Shown here piece after piece: positions 29,533 through 41,373 of a DNA stretch of 64,000 bases (positions within the stretch are counted from its first letter, which is position 1; the number at the start of each line of letters is the position of its first letter). Origin of the DNA: Hymenolepis diminuta (taxonomy: Eukaryota > Platyhelminthes > Cestoda > Cyclophyllidea > Hymenolepididae); contig CAADRB010000083.1 of assembly GCA_900708905.1 (NCBI GenBank), positions 124,001 to 188,000 of the forward strand. The letters are read 5' to 3'. The notes under the pieces were generated by a model. That model ran no database searches and was not told where the DNA came from. It saw only the letters and a program-made list of their open reading frames with translations. The position numbers were made by a program, and so were the translations under genes.

Positions 29533-29548
29533 ATTATTATTATTATTA
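29533..29548 (+). repeat. (ATT)n microsatellite
   Basis: Five units of ATT. A similar run is at 33992-34007, in the presumed last intron or 3' flank of AAGAB. Confidence 0.8.
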
Positions 29549-31399
29549 ACATTAACCGTGAGAACCCTCGGGTTAGTACTCTAACCTCCATTATAAAAAT
29601 TTGCTAATCAGACTCTCATTACTTCATTCTATAAAAAAATAGGCATCACAAAATTCATATGAAAAATACAAGTTAGGCAAGGAGGTGTGCCATGGATATA
29701 ACACCTACTGAAAGGAGAAAGCGGAATTTGACAATTTGTTCACAAATTATAAAGATTTTTTTCGATTTTCCTATCCCTAATATGGGGCGTTCAAGAGCTT
29801 AGCTTGTAATTATTTATTGTAACTATCTACTATCATATCAATGGTTATCCAATGAAGTACACCTACAGCTAAATTTATATTAAGAAGGGAGAAGACATAC
29901 AGGTCAAAATACGGTTTTCTAAGAAATTTGACCCCCTAACCACTAACGTTCATTTGATCATGTTAGCAAAAGAATAAAAGAGAACCAACGTGACATAGCC
30001 AACAACTCAATCAAATAAACACCTCAGCAAACCCCAAATACGCGAACATGAACTCATTTAAAAACCCAGGAATCAAGTTGAAACACTTATGTATTAAGAG
30101 GTGAATTATACTCCTTACGAGAAAGTGGACAACTCGATGCTTACAGAATTTAAATAAAGAAAAACTCTTAAAATATTATACCTTCATTACATCTTACTAA
30201 TTTGACCCCCGGCTCGCCTCTTACTGTATTAATTTGCTGTTCCAGGTGTGTGTAGATGTTACCAATGATTAAAAAATACAAAAATTTTGCACTGATATGG
30301 ACAATGATTACGGATTTAGAACAGATATATAAACGTCCATTGCACCACCAGCATACACATGCACGTCCACCCCCCTTTATAATAACCATAACTTATAGCC
30401 AATAGTGGGAAGAGGATCCGCAAAGTTTCTGTAACAGCTGTTGTGATCATCAGAGATAAATACAAGAAAAAGAAAAAGCGATGGGATCCGAAAAGGAAGC
30501 AACTTGTCAGTGGACCTGCGCACAGATGGTTAATAATCGCCCAAGGTCATGAATTCAAAGAGAATGTACTGACTGGTTGGGTACCTTGATTAATCACACC
30601 AAGGGATGGAAATGATGAGATTAGGATATTACATGGCGCATATAATTTATGAGTTCCTTTATTAACATAGTATGGATCACCACATAAATACAAACCCTAA
30701 GAAATTATTTTAAAGAATATCATATTAAATGGTCTCTATGTTACCAAACCCTTATCTCAGGTTTCGATTAACAAGTAAGAGCATTCACTTAAGCCTCATT
30801 AGATGGGCAAACGAATTCTATGTCATTATCGAGAAACTCAAATTTAGAAGTAAATAACTTTTTAAGCATTGGTCTTTCGCCCAACTTCCAAAAACTTCGC
30901 CATAAATAAGGCAAAAAGAAGACAGACTGTAGCTCAAAAAAATTAAATTAGGAGAGAATAAAGATCCTTTTCTGATAGCTCGTTAATTGAAGTAGATACT
31001 GATAGAACAGAGAGCAGCTTGATATATATTGACTAAATTCATTTGACTATACTATGAGACAGGCGTATCGAGACAGCATGATCAACACTCAATTTGGCTC
31101 ACACGTCGAAAATTCTAAACATCACATAGATTAACTCATCCCGGAGCTTTGAGATCAGATGCCGACATTTGAACTTCGACTACGTGGACTGTACGCATAA
31201 ATGACAAATGATAGATCAAGAGTTCAAATAAAGTGAGGCTTTCATAATGCCCTAACTTGATTCTTTAACCCTCTACCCTTTACTTCTTATTGAACTGTTT
31301 TGTTTTCCTGTATTTATTGTTATTACCCACAGTAATTAAAAATTGCTTTTTTTAATTGTGGAAATTGAAATTGATTAACGGAAAGTCCGACAAATAATA

Positions 31400-31740
31400 A
31401 AGGGAACGGGCTCAAAAAGATATAGAGAACAACGTCAAGATATCAAGGAGTCTTACTTCATTCGATTTTTGGATTCATGTTCAATATTAACTAAAAGGAT
31501 AATTCACATTCCAAAATTTACGAGCCATCCCCTAGATTGGAACAAATGCTTATCTATAATGCCCAGTGTTTGTTGACCGATTTTTATCAAGAAGGCCGGT
31601 TTACTTTTTTTCAATGGCTGAGAAAGCAAATGAAATTATTTAAAATTCATCAGCTAATAGTCTTAACACGGCAAAGATGAGATAGCTAAAACTTTAAATT
31701 AACAGAATTCCCTAAGCCATATTCACTCAAAGTGAAATTA
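31400..31740 (+). repeat. Dispersed repeat family R2, copy 2
   Basis: Same block order and orientation as 10628-10960; diverged, with small indels. No open frame is conserved. Confidence 0.75.
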
Positions 31741-33067
31741 ATAAGCCTGTGTCAAGATGCTTTTCCATGATTAAAGCCTTACCATTTTCTCTACATATAC
31801 GGCCAATTCAGAGTTTCATTACTACTACTGCTGACAATAATTCGACCAAAAATGGACATCAATTTCCTTTCCCTTATAATTTTTTACTACATTCGTATTC
31901 AAAATGGGTGGCAATTGTGCGTCAGAGAATTCGATTTTCCATGAGCGTTTTGTATTTCTCACTTTGCAATATACTTTCTTGTTTATTAAATACCAGGTCA
32001 CTTTGACAATTGTTTTGGAAATGGGGGGAGACACTTTATTACTGCTCATTACGGTTTGCCATTAAGGAAAAATATGCGAGTGACGTAAGAAAACAAATAA
32101 CAAAAAAGACATGAGAAAGTACCATGAACGATTAAAAAACATCAACAATAAACGATTAGAAAATATAATGTAAAACTAACTCCTCAAGATTTCCAAAGTT
32201 GTCCAATCCCATTTAAATAGTTGAAACTGCCTCGAATTTAATTTTACGATGAATTAAGTTGGCAGATTATCGGTGCATGAGAGAATCCAGATTGGAAACC
32301 ACCAAGATAAGATAAAGAAAACTCGCCAACTTGATGCCTGTTAAATCTTTATGAAATTCACAGCCATGTGATAGAGACTCTTGAAATACTGATATTCTAA
32401 GAGTGAAATTCGTTGATCTCCACTGTGTTAAAACCACGTTAACTCTTGTCAAAGTGCTGGTACCTTAGTAACTAGAAAAAACCAAGTGACAATAATCAAC
32501 TCGTCAATAAGCTTTGGATTTCGTGGATATGAAATTATTAAGGAAATGGGAGTCAAACCTAGAAATTTGAACATTAGGAGGCAATGGACTATATCTAAAA
32601 AGTATACAATCTCCATTCAAAGATCAACCGTTGGAAAGATTTTTTGACATCATGGCTTCACTTTTTGCCTCTACTTGATCACCTTCCCTTACCATACTAA
32701 CCTGCATTTTAATTTCCCTTTCAAATGTTTGACCATGATGAAAAATGTTAATTATTTTGCAATACCGTGGGTAATAAACAGAGGAGAATATAGAGAAAAT
32801 GGCAGCTTTGTATCCAGTAAGTCGAGAAAGTAGAGAAGAGTCCACCAAAAAATGCAGGTGTTAGATACGGAGTGAAAATAGACAAAGATACGCAACGAAG
32901 TTCACGACAAATGAGTTAATGCGATATTTAGATAAAATGCAGTTAACGTTTGCAAAAACAAGCTACAGTGATATAACAAGACTGAAAGTGATAACATCTG
33001 AAACAAAAAGGATATTTAGAGATGCACAGATCACTGGAAATAGAGGGACACTAGCACTAACATCTTT

Positions 33068-33325
33068 AACTATAACTCTTGAGTCCATTTAGGAAAGCAT
33101 TTTTTTAATATACCCAGAAGGGTAGTATCACATAGCTCCTTCATCTGAGAAACATGAATTCTGTCAAACTCCTTATGAACAAAACTTAAACAATGTGGTT
33201 AACCAATCTACGCGGTGAATATGCACCGATGGTCATTGAATTTATGACCTTGGATTTAGCGGACGGGTAGATTAACTACCGGTTAACAACGGATTAAAGG
33301 ATACTGGATTCGAATCTTGGCATGC
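33068..33325 (+). repeat. SINE-like sequence with tRNA-type box B
   Basis: The first part (ctcttgagtccatttaggaaagc) matches 54283-54310 and, more weakly, 63887-63945. Further on, 33285-33320 has a box-B-like word ggattcgaatct after a tRNA-like stretch. It may be a tRNA-derived SINE or two nested pieces; diverged. Confidence 0.5.
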
Positions 33326-33659
33326 TCACAAAAGTCAGTCGATCACAATGCCAATATTAAATAAGTAAGCGAAATGATCTTCAACAAAGCACCCATCTTC
33401 TTGTTTTCTCCAAGATCGGATTAAAACTATGGCCTTATTATATAGCAGAGCTAAGGAGAAGTCGTAAATGTGTCTAAACGTCTAAATGGTGTAGTTAAGA
33501 ACAAAGGTGTTAATTAGACAACAATGAAACACTGGCCAACTAGATGTATACAATTCAGGAGACTGAAAATGGATCAGTCATTTTGAATCCCAAAATATCT
33601 ACTTCACTGCATTTAATTTCAAAAGGATATTAATGTTAGCAACTGGAATAGATTAACAG

Positions 33660-33985
33660 TAGATCCAATAAATGATAAAGAGGAGGGAATCGAAAAAAAT
33701 GTCGAGACTAAGATCACCAAAGTGAAAATAGTCTTAAATTAATTAAATTTTGGTATCTGGTTATACAGTATTTACCTAATGAATAATTCGTGTTCCAAAG
33801 CTCGAATTTCAAGATTCGTCATCTGGATTATTTGGACTAAGTCTTATGCACGACAGCTATAATTGTTTAATTATGATGATCAACAATGCACTTAACTTCA
33901 TATTTTCTTCCAAAGATTGAGAAAGCATGATTACTTCACAATACATTAAGTACCTTACACAATTTTAGCATAACAGAACTGAAGT
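33660..33985 (+). repeat. Dispersed repeat family R2, copy 3
   Basis: Contains tctggttatacagtatttacctaatg, nearly the same as in 46060-46340, then gtgttccaaagctcgaattt and gattgagaaagca, which link it to the two other R2 copies. It ends close to the 3' side of the AAGAB gene. Confidence 0.65.
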
Positions 33986-34108
33986 GGCCAAATTATTATT
34001 ATTATTAAGAAAATGACTTTAAATTGATAGCAAAAAAAACCCACAAAATACTGGCAGATAAATTTGGCAGAAGTAAAAAAAACAGATGAAAATTAAAACT
34101 AGTATTAC

Positions 34109-34971
34109 CTTTTCGGCCATTTTACGACGCTTATCTAAATCCAAACAAGAGGCTTTTGATCGCACTTCCATGAGTTTTGGAAAGAGTTCACTGAAGGCTT
34201 TATCGTCAAATTCCTCATCGATGGACCCCTCCACTTCCTTGTTATTTGCATCTGAGAGTTTGACCTCAGCGACTCTGACTGGGACATCAGGCTCTTGATG
34301 AGTAATTGTCTTCTGTGGCTCGGTTCTGGAGTCTGTAAGATAACACTTTACTTAACAGATTTCAGTAGGGGGTCTCAATCCTTATGCATTTGGCCTACCC
34401 TTTATGGTCAAATTTGACCATTCATGAGCAGTCATTGCGGACAAGATCCTGTTAACGCCATATTCCTCATCTTAAAGACGCCGATAATAAAGAAAGATAG
34501 CTCACCAACCTTCTTCAATTTCATCTGGATTTGGTGAAAGCTGGATAACTTCGAAGTGGTTGGAGGTAGCTATCTTGAAAATATAAGTGGCGATTGCACT
34601 GGCTGGAAGGGTTTCACAGACTAACAATCTGATCGGAATATTCTCATCTTTATCAACTTCCAGCCATTCAGATGCTAGCTTTAAACTCTCTAACTGAAAA
34701 ATGATAATAAATTGCCATAAATTACCTTATTTGGATCAAAGCAAACTATTATGCCTTCAGCATCATCAATTGACGACTTGGATTCAGACTCACTGATTTT
34801 CTTCAATTGAATGGAAGCGGTGTAGTATTTACAATCAATATACAAGCAATCTTGAGCTTTGCTTGTTTTTGTAAGACCTAGAGAAAATAACGACAAGAAA
34901 TTCGTACCTTCATACACAGTTTCAGCAACGTCTTTAGCAGAAATATCAATAAGCAAAGCAAATGAAGACAT
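34109..34971 (-). CDS. AAGAB: Alpha- and gamma-adaptin-binding protein p34 homologue (last exon not found)
   Basis: Four minus-strand exons: 34971-34908 (start ATG), 34877-34726, 34693-34510 and 34332-34109, 208 codons. Introns are 30 nt (34907-34878), 32 nt (34725-34694) and 177 nt (34509-34333). The N-terminus MSSFALLIDIS, then DCKYYTASIQL and IIVCFDPNK, match the Rab-like fold of human p34 (DNKYYSADINL, FVVYFDS). Exon 3 has NHFEVIQLSPNPDE, matching GFELVELSPEE. Exon 4 holds the conserved tail ELFPKLMEVRSKAS…KRRKMAEK, matching the p34 segment RLFSKLKEMKDKA…QRKVHAEK. In the family this protein binds adaptor subunits and acts as an assembly chaperone for AP-1 and AP-2 in clathrin trafficking. 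The expected closing block (AFWMAIGGD-like) should be in a further exon below 34109. Reading on into the putative intron adds 30 mostly hydrophobic residues before a stop at 34019, which is less likely. The linker is shorter than in human p34 (315 aa). Confidence 0.85.
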
Positions 34972-36034
34972 TTGAAACTGAATTTATAAAAATAACTAAG
35001 TTATCAGCAGTTAAACCAAAATGAATTTCTGTTAATAAGGGCTGTGCATATATTATGAATATCTTAATTAGCAAAGCATATATTAAATCCATACGGTATA
35101 AGGAACATTTCTGAAACTTTGATATTTCAATAATCTGTTATATAAAGTAGAAAAACATGGATGTCTGTTTGCAACAGTACCCTTCTAGTTGTCTAATTGA
35201 TTGCGAAAATTGATTATGTACATTTGGGTTAAGGGAAGTAAGCTCGAGGTCGTAAACTATTGTCTGGCAAACATTGTGCCCGAATTTAGTTAATTTGATC
35301 CACTCATCAAAACTTATCATTTGAATTGCTAATGTTTCAAAAATTGAAATTATTGGTGTAACGAAAATTTTAATGTTGGCGTTGTGGAAATTTTAATTTT
35401 GTTGCTCTCTAATCACAGTCAAGATCCTTTTTATTTCTTTGATTCTTCAGTTTGCACAAGATTGTCAAATCCATTTCCTCAATTTTTTATATATGATTTT
35501 ACGCAAGTACGCATATTTATTTCAGAATCACAAGCTTCTTGACAGAAAATACAATTATGCTTGCCACTTCCTCTATTTTATTTTAAGACTGTCTCCATTT
35601 AATCATTATTCTTAAACTTTTCTAGATTGAGCGGATTGGTGATAATTTACTCAAATTTCTCTGTAATCGCTGAAAAACAAAGTTGTTGGAATGGTAGGAC
35701 AGCCCATTGGTAGCCGAGAATGGCACTTTTGTTTATCGACTAAAAGAAAAGAACGATTATTATTACTATTATCCATGGAGCTCTGTCATCCATAAATCAT
35801 CACTGAAATTTATAACAGTTGAAGAACGGCTACCTTATATTATTAGTCTCAGGGAATTTCTAGGCGTGCCACAATCAAATAAATCATAACTCCAACGTCG
35901 ACGAGATTTGTTAGCAGTTGAAATACATGACTGCTGATTAATATCTTAAAACCTGCTGCTTATATTAAGTTCCTAACCAAATATCTCCCAAGCCCAATTA
36001 TTTTGGCGCTTTAAAACTTTACTCATGGATATGG
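34972..36034. other. Upstream flank of AAGAB, no gene seen
   Basis: About 1 kb containing the presumed promoter of AAGAB (minus strand). Short frames at 35138-35320 and 35707-35889 show no recognisable domain. No TATA or other promoter word can be argued for in such AT-rich sequence. Confidence 0.5.
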
Positions 36035-36205
36035 GGTATCATAATGGAGCCTCCCCAGCGAGAAAATCAGATTCTGCCACTTTTATTAGCCAGACTTACT
36101 CAGTGCTGCCGACCATTCGACTCACGGCGATGATCATCGAACCCGTGGTATTTGAAATCGTAGGCAAACACTTGACCAGTTTGCCACCAGTGTACTTCTT
36201 AATTA
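36035..36205 (-). repeat. tRNA-derived SINE fragment
   Basis: On the minus strand, ggtggcaaactggtcaagtg resembles a pol III box A, and gggttcgatgatc follows about 30 bases later as box B. The GC is above its surroundings. This spacing is typical of tRNA-headed SINEs. It is not a functional tRNA: no paired acceptor stem was seen. Confidence 0.5.
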
Positions 36206-36802
36206 AATCAACTATCATAAATTTTAGCACATATTTTCAGTGAACTGGAGCTAATGGTAGATCACTTTAGTAGCCAAAACGCAATGAAATCAACGGAAAA
36301 AAACATACTCTGGCAACATCAAACGCTTTTCATTTGATCTCTCCAAGATACCTACTATCAAATCAACCTCTTACCCTGCCACATCCTAGGCGCAGTTAAT
36401 AATCTAGTCTAATGAAATCAGAGAAGTGCAGACATTTTGCACAACGATCTATCACTTCGACACATTCGAATGTAACTTAAAGGAATGACATACATCAGGT
36501 TCAGAGGAATGAGGTAAATTTCATATTATAATAACTTCAAAAATTCACTTTTTCTTTTTTTCATAATTTCAAGCACGGAAATATCTGGGGATAATAATAC
36601 TGGAAAAAATTACAGCATCAAGAACACAACCTAACACAAATCTGTGAAAGCTGAGATTTGTTGCAACATGCAAATAAAGCTTTCTTCCACAATATTAAGC
36701 CGCAGGGCATGAAAAATAGGATGGCAAACACTTAACTGTCCAATCGTTTCAATCCACAAAAATTTTTAAAACGAGAGGGTAACTGAATGCATCTTATTGG
36801 GA

Positions 36803-37250
36803 TGTTGGGGTTGTGACAACAAATAACGGCTGACAGCTAACACCAATTCTAGAGTAGAAGACCAATAACTGATTTTGGCTAAAATGTATTGATCAAGCCA
36901 TAGAGGATTCAAGCGAGTAGAGGAGAGATAAGGAACAAAGGCGATGAGTGGGCAGCGAAGGCGCAGATGTTTGACTAGCATATGTCTACCCATATATCTC
37001 AGTGGAAATACCAATACAATTTATGAGTCACTTGGGAAAGGACGCGCGTGAGGTGTGAGTGCAAATGTACTATCGAATGAAGTGAGACAATTGTAGAAAA
37101 AGGAGAAGTGGTTAACTTGTCTAGATATGAAAGATAAAGATTTGAGTTATGCGGACATAAAGATGTCACTGTGGCCTCATAGGCGAGAAACCTAAGTATT
37201 TGTAAAGAGGATGGGAATAAAGAGTAATTTTGGGGATGCATAAAGGCTTA
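36803..37250 (-). repeat. LTR kept by the gypsy element (3' side)
   Basis: About 450 bp. It aligns over its whole length with 50192-50706. Shared blocks include gtgacaacaaataacgg / atgacaactaacgg, cacttgggaaagg / catttgggtaaag and gaataaagagtaat / gaataaagaataaat. The inner edge follows a pyrimidine-rich run at 37251-37275 (a polypurine tract on the element strand). Element-strand ends look like T(G/A)…CCCCAACA. Confidence 0.75.
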
Positions 37251-37739
37251 CCCTTTAGCCTCCTCCCACCCTTGAGGTACGTAAAGGCAGCACAAACTTC
37301 CCTCTGTGATTTGGTCCGAGTATAACTGTCCTGTTCAAGCCAAATGCCTTACTGTTCGGGAGGCCGTAGGAATTAGATGAGGGAACCGAAGCTTGCAAGT
37401 TACGGTAGAATAAAATATTGCAAGAATGGTAAGCACAAAAATAAACTGAAACGGAGGACGCAGGATACTTAATCTAAATATTACGAACAACAAGAAAATG
37501 GGATATACGGGAATTAAAATGAAGGAGTTATTATAAAATTATGTAGAGTAGGTAATCAAGGGTGAGTGGAAAAAATATGAATTTGAAGAGAAGCATAATG
37601 GATAACCATTTTCAAGTCGTGTATCGATATGAGAAACGTACATGCCCACCATTACGAGTAACTGGCTCTGATTTTTCCGTTTTTTGATTCGAGGGTCTGG
37701 ATGAAACGCTGATGTAGCGTTTTCAGTCAAAAGCTTATC

Positions 37740-37916
37740 AAGATAGGCAGGTTTTACGCAATTCATAGAAACAACAGATTCCTTGTCATTTTGAAGGAAA
37801 GTGAAAGTCTTTTCTCCTCTTTGAAGGACTGCAAAAGGGCCATTATAAATCGGCTGGAGAGGTTTACAGACAGCATCATGGTGAAGAAAAATGAGGGGAA
37901 CAAGATTTTTATTCAA
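37740..37916 (-). pseudogene. Integrase C-terminal domain remnant
   Basis: DAVCKPLQPIYNGPFAVLQR and VSMNCVKPAYLDK match the gypsy integrase C-terminal 'GPF/Y' module (PLQP.YDGPF.V, V..D.LKPA). The open frame runs on to 37539 but carries no recognised domain after this module. Confidence 0.8.
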
Positions 37917-37949
37917 TGGGAATAAAAATGGGGTAGGAGACAGGGCGGG

Positions 37950-38760
37950 TCAGGAGGGCTTACAGATTTTGCATGTGGGAACGCAGACGTTCAACATAAT
38001 TGACGGGGTTTGGCCAAAGGGAATCGTTAGAAGGGGATAGAAACTGGCCAGGGAGTTTGAGAGGGACTCCAAAAACCATTTCTGCAGCGTAACAATTAAG
38101 GTCATCTTTGACTGATGTTCGAATACCAGGGAGGACCAAAGGAAGGACTTCTGTCCTTCTTTCAGGTGCACAATGGGCAGTATGGGCTGCTTTCACTTAA
38201 CAGTGGAAACGCTCGATTAAACTGTTAGCTTGTGGATGATACGCAGCCGTACGGATCTGATTTGTACCAAGCAGATTATTTAGCTCAGAAAAGAACTGAG
38301 ACTCAGATTGTGTTCCGCAATTTGTGGTTATGACAGAAGGCACTCCAAATGTAGTGACCTATCTCCCTCTGAAGGTTTTGATGACGATCTCAGCAGCTAA
38401 GTGTCTTGCCATCGAGAGAAACGGTCGACACAAGGTAGAATATAGGATAAACAATTAGAGAGTGGGAGGGGACGAACAGTATCAATATGAACGTGATCAA
38501 ATCTGAAATCTGATAGTGGAAATGTTCTGAGTGGGCCTTTAGTGTGTTTATCAACTTTCGCTCGCTGGCACGCTTTACAGATTTTCGTCCAATTTCCGAT
38601 GTTCTTGTTACAAGATGATCAAACAAAACGATCGGTGACGAGTTTTGCTGTTGCCCGTGTGCCGGAGTGTGAGAGATTGTTTAGAGTTTCGGAAACCTGG
38701 CATCGGAAAGCTTTTGGACTTGGACTTGATAAACCTGTTGAAACGTCGCATGTTATCAAA
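37950..38760 (-). pseudogene. Integrase remnant
   Basis: The zinc-binding part is readable on the minus strand from about 38710 (NNLSHSGTRATAKLV, CKACQRAKVDKHTKGPL). The first His of the HHCC set appears changed to Asn. The core follows (FDHVHIDTVRPLPLS, ILPCVDRFSRW) and is then broken by a stop near 38405. The later core reads AYHPQANSLIERFHC, then PLVLPGIRTSVKDDLNCYAAE. Several stops make it a pseudogene. Confidence 0.85.
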
Positions 38761-38821
38761 ACCGGAGTTTTGGCTATTGAACATCTTTTAATTGAAGAGA
38801 AGTTGAGCGATTTGGTAACTC

Positions 38822-39330
38822 TTAGAGCTTGGAGTCAGTCTTCTGAGCTTCAGAGATGGAACTAAAACCAACGACTTTTGTTACTGCTTTGACATCGGCT
38901 CGAGGAAGACAATCAGTAACGATATTGTTCGTGCCTTTAACAGATCCGATGTCGTTGGTGAACTGTAGAATGAAATCGAGGAGCTGGGTTTCAAGTGGAG
39001 AATAATGGTCAGAACTGGCTTGGCGAGCATATGTCAATAGCTTGTGATTGATGAGGAACGTGAATTTCCGACCTTCTAGGAGATATCGGAAATGTGTCAC
39101 CGCCTTGTAGATCGCCAAAAGCTCTCTCTTGAAAGTCCTGTAACGTGTTTAAGTGGGCGTTAATTTGGTGGAGAAAAAGGGCAAGGGGCTCTATCACATC
39201 TCCTTTCCTTTGTTCTAGTACTGCACCAGCAGCAACCTGTGAAGCGTCTGTGGATAGTGTTAGGGTTACTTCTGGTTCTTGATATGCAAGCGCTGAGCAA
39301 TCTGTTAACAGGATTTTAACTTTTTCGATG
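38822..39330 (-). pseudogene. RNase H remnant
   Basis: TLTLSTDASQVAAGAVLEQ (near 39270-39210) matches the RNase H start 'TDAS..A.GAVL.Q'. The later part has shifted frame (39118-38822: FTFLINHKLLTYA, ETQLLDFILQFTNDI, GTNNIVTDCLPRA), matching FT..TDHKPLTFA and G..N.VADALSR. A frameshift lies between 39118 and 39009. Confidence 0.85.
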
Positions 39331-39399
39331 GTTGTTACAGCTGCAGTGGGGAAGGAGAAATTGGTCTTCGAGGACTTTGATAGTTCTGTGAGCAGAAAA

Positions 39400-40115
39400 A
39401 TCACGGGTGCAGAATTGGGAAGAAAACGATGGTAAATATTTATCATGTCTAAGAACCGATAGTATTGGTTAAGGGATTTCGGTAGTGGAAACCATCGAAT
39501 CTCTTTTACTTTTTCAGCAGTTGGTCGGAAACCTTTGTAAAATAGAGTATGACCAAGAAAAAATAGGTTATTTTGCTCGATTTTACGTTTGGAGAGATTT
39601 TTGATGAGTCCATGAAAATTCAGTGGTTCAAAAACAATGTTCTTATGTTCTTTTTTATTTTCGCTAGCCATCAGGATGTCATCGACATTGACAAACATAA
39701 AAGCTAGACTATGCAACACTCCATCAGTAAAATCTTGGAAGGTTTGGGCTGCGTTATGTAAACCAAATGGCATTCGAAGGAATTCAAACAGACCAAATAA
39801 GTTGACAATGACGGTTTTGAGAATATCTGCTTTGACCATAGGAATCTGGTCATAAACTCAGACACGGTTGACTTTGGAGAAGATCTTCTTATTCCGAAGA
39901 TTAGATAAGAAAACTTATGCATTGGGTATGGGGTAATTGTCTGGGACCGCGATCGAACTGAGTTCACGGTTGTCGCCACAAGGACGCCAATCATCAGATT
40001 TCTTGGGGACCATATGGAGCAATACCAAGATCAAGCATGTGTTCGAATTCATCCTTAATGATCTAATGGTGGGTGGGTGAAAGACGACGGACTCGGGCTT
40101 TGATAGAGTTTCCAT
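39400..40115 (-). pseudogene. Reverse transcriptase remnant
   Basis: The start of RT is in one frame (40115-39915: [29 protein letters not shown]). The palm is in another (39839 downward: FEFLRMPFGLHNAAQTFQ, FVNVDDILMAS, FFLGHTLFYKGFRPTAEKV). The catalytic box reads VNVDDIL in place of the usual VYLDDIL/YVDDIL. The switch between frames near 39900 shows at least one indel. Confidence 0.9.
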
Positions 40116-40207
40116 GGGTAATAATATAATGGGTAAGAGAGTGATTTACAAATTTGTTACCACAAACAGGATTGGTGAGGTCAAGGACTCAGGAGATTGA
40201 ATATGGG

Positions 40208-40489
40208 TTATAGAACAAGAGGTGGGACAGAGGCATTCGACACACTTGGAATAGAGGTTTTTAGGGAGTTAAGTAACTTCTTCCTGCAGAGATCAAGAAG
40301 GAGACCGAGCTGACATGGGAAATCAGCACCTATTATTGGTTTGGAGGCGTCAGCAATGATGAAAATCCAGCGGAATGTTCTGCGTAGTCCAACTCTCAGA
40401 GTGGCAGGCTTCCGACCATATGTCAAGATGGGAGAATCGTTTGTGACTGCTAGTATAGGTGAGTGACCTGAAGAAGTTCGGTCAAGCAA
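40208..40489 (-). pseudogene. Aspartic protease (retropepsin) remnant
   Basis: LTYGRKPATLRVGLRR and ADASKPIIGADFPCQLGLLL match the second half of gypsy proteases (…LADV..PLIGADFL...GLLVD). The catalytic D-T/S-G segment expected just upstream is not recognisable, so the enzyme is dead or truncated. Confidence 0.75.
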
Positions 40490-40599
40490 CCATTATCTTC
40501 ACTACCTTCACGTCTTCTGGACTTTGAAATATGTCTTTATCGTGAACGTCTGCGTCGATGAATGGGCGACTAAGTAGTTGATTTTTCTGTTGAGTTAAA

Positions 40600-40985
40600 G
40601 CATTAATTTTTGATTCCAGTCTTAACATGCGCCTCTCCCAAGCTGCTGCTGGTTTGTTTTTCTCACGTTAGGGTGTCGGGTATGAGGAATCTCCCCAATT
40701 CTTGGGAGTCCGGCATTTTCGATTTTATTGTCAGCCATTTCTGCCTGCGATTCTATCGCTTTGGTTTTGAGTACATCCGCTGAGATGGGCTGTATGTATG
40801 ATGGAAGTTCTTTAAAATAATAATAGCTTTCGAAATTCTGTATCAAACGATTCTCCAGGTGCGAGCAGTTTCATCCTATTATGCAGTGAAGTCGGCCTCA
40901 AATCTCCAACGCACTCCTGTTGAAGTGACTTCTGTACTCGGTCAGCTGCGGATGGTTGGGTATGTTGTATGATATTAATTTAGTT
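40600..40985 (-). pseudogene. gag remnant of the gypsy element
   Basis: The minus-strand frame at 40846-40622 includes ELPSYIQPISADV and ESQAEMADNKIE, typical of the C-terminal capsid part of flatworm gypsy Gag (LP..I.P..A…LAEMADKI). Just upstream, around 40985-40850, another stretch reads SAADRVQKSLQQE and MKLLAPGESFDTEF. Frame continuity with the protease region is lost. Confidence 0.65.
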
Positions 40986-41373
40986 TTCCATTATCAAAAC
41001 CTCATTCGCAATATAAGTTCTGTGTAATCAACTACAGATCTTAATTACATTACACTATCCTTTAGGAATATAACTTAATCAAAGACTGTTTTAATAGCCT
41101 ACTTATCGTTTATGCTATCTCAATCACTTTATAAGCATCTATAGAGTATCCAGTCTTTATCGATAATCGCAGTCAATCCAACTGTAATAGTCAAAGGTCA
41201 CTCTGAAAACTTTTACCTATTGGAGTTAATGATAGAAAAAAAGTATTCAATTTATTATTGCACATGGCAATACAACAACTGTCACCAGTTTTGACTATAG
41301 GAACGCGTCTGAAGAAACGAAATAGCAAAATATTTCAGTGTAGGATGGAAGGGGTGAGGTTAAATAGGAGTCA

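Larger units (their letters stand above)
29066..33067. other. Intergenic, repeat-derived in part
   Basis: Contains R2 copy 2 and short chance frames. A 74-codon minus frame (32848-32624) ends EGDQVEAKSEAMMSKNLSNG; it does not match the expected AAGAB tail and is not called. Confidence 0.55.
36803..40985 (-). mobile_element. Decayed Ty3/gypsy LTR retrotransposon, 5'-truncated
   Basis: Read on the minus strand, the order is gag, protease, reverse transcriptase, RNase H, integrase, 3' LTR, the Ty3/gypsy order. All parts are broken by stops and frameshifts. The retained LTR is about 36803-37250 with a purine-rich tract (on the minus strand) just before it at 37251-37275. No matching 5' LTR was seen above 40985, so the element is truncated there. 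Wording such as [23 protein letters not shown] and the IN segment resemble the trematode CsRn1/Boudicca-like group, but that sub-family call is tentative. It sits between AAGAB and the NRPS gene and shows no sign of being active. Confidence 0.9.

Noticed and set aside
33580..33605. Candidate last AAGAB exon on the minus strand reading IFWDSK then stop
   Set aside because: It echoes the expected AFW block but lacks the conserved residues on either side; too short to accept.
38542..38865. 107-codon plus-strand open frame
   Set aside because: It is the antisense shadow of the gypsy integrase zinc-binding region.
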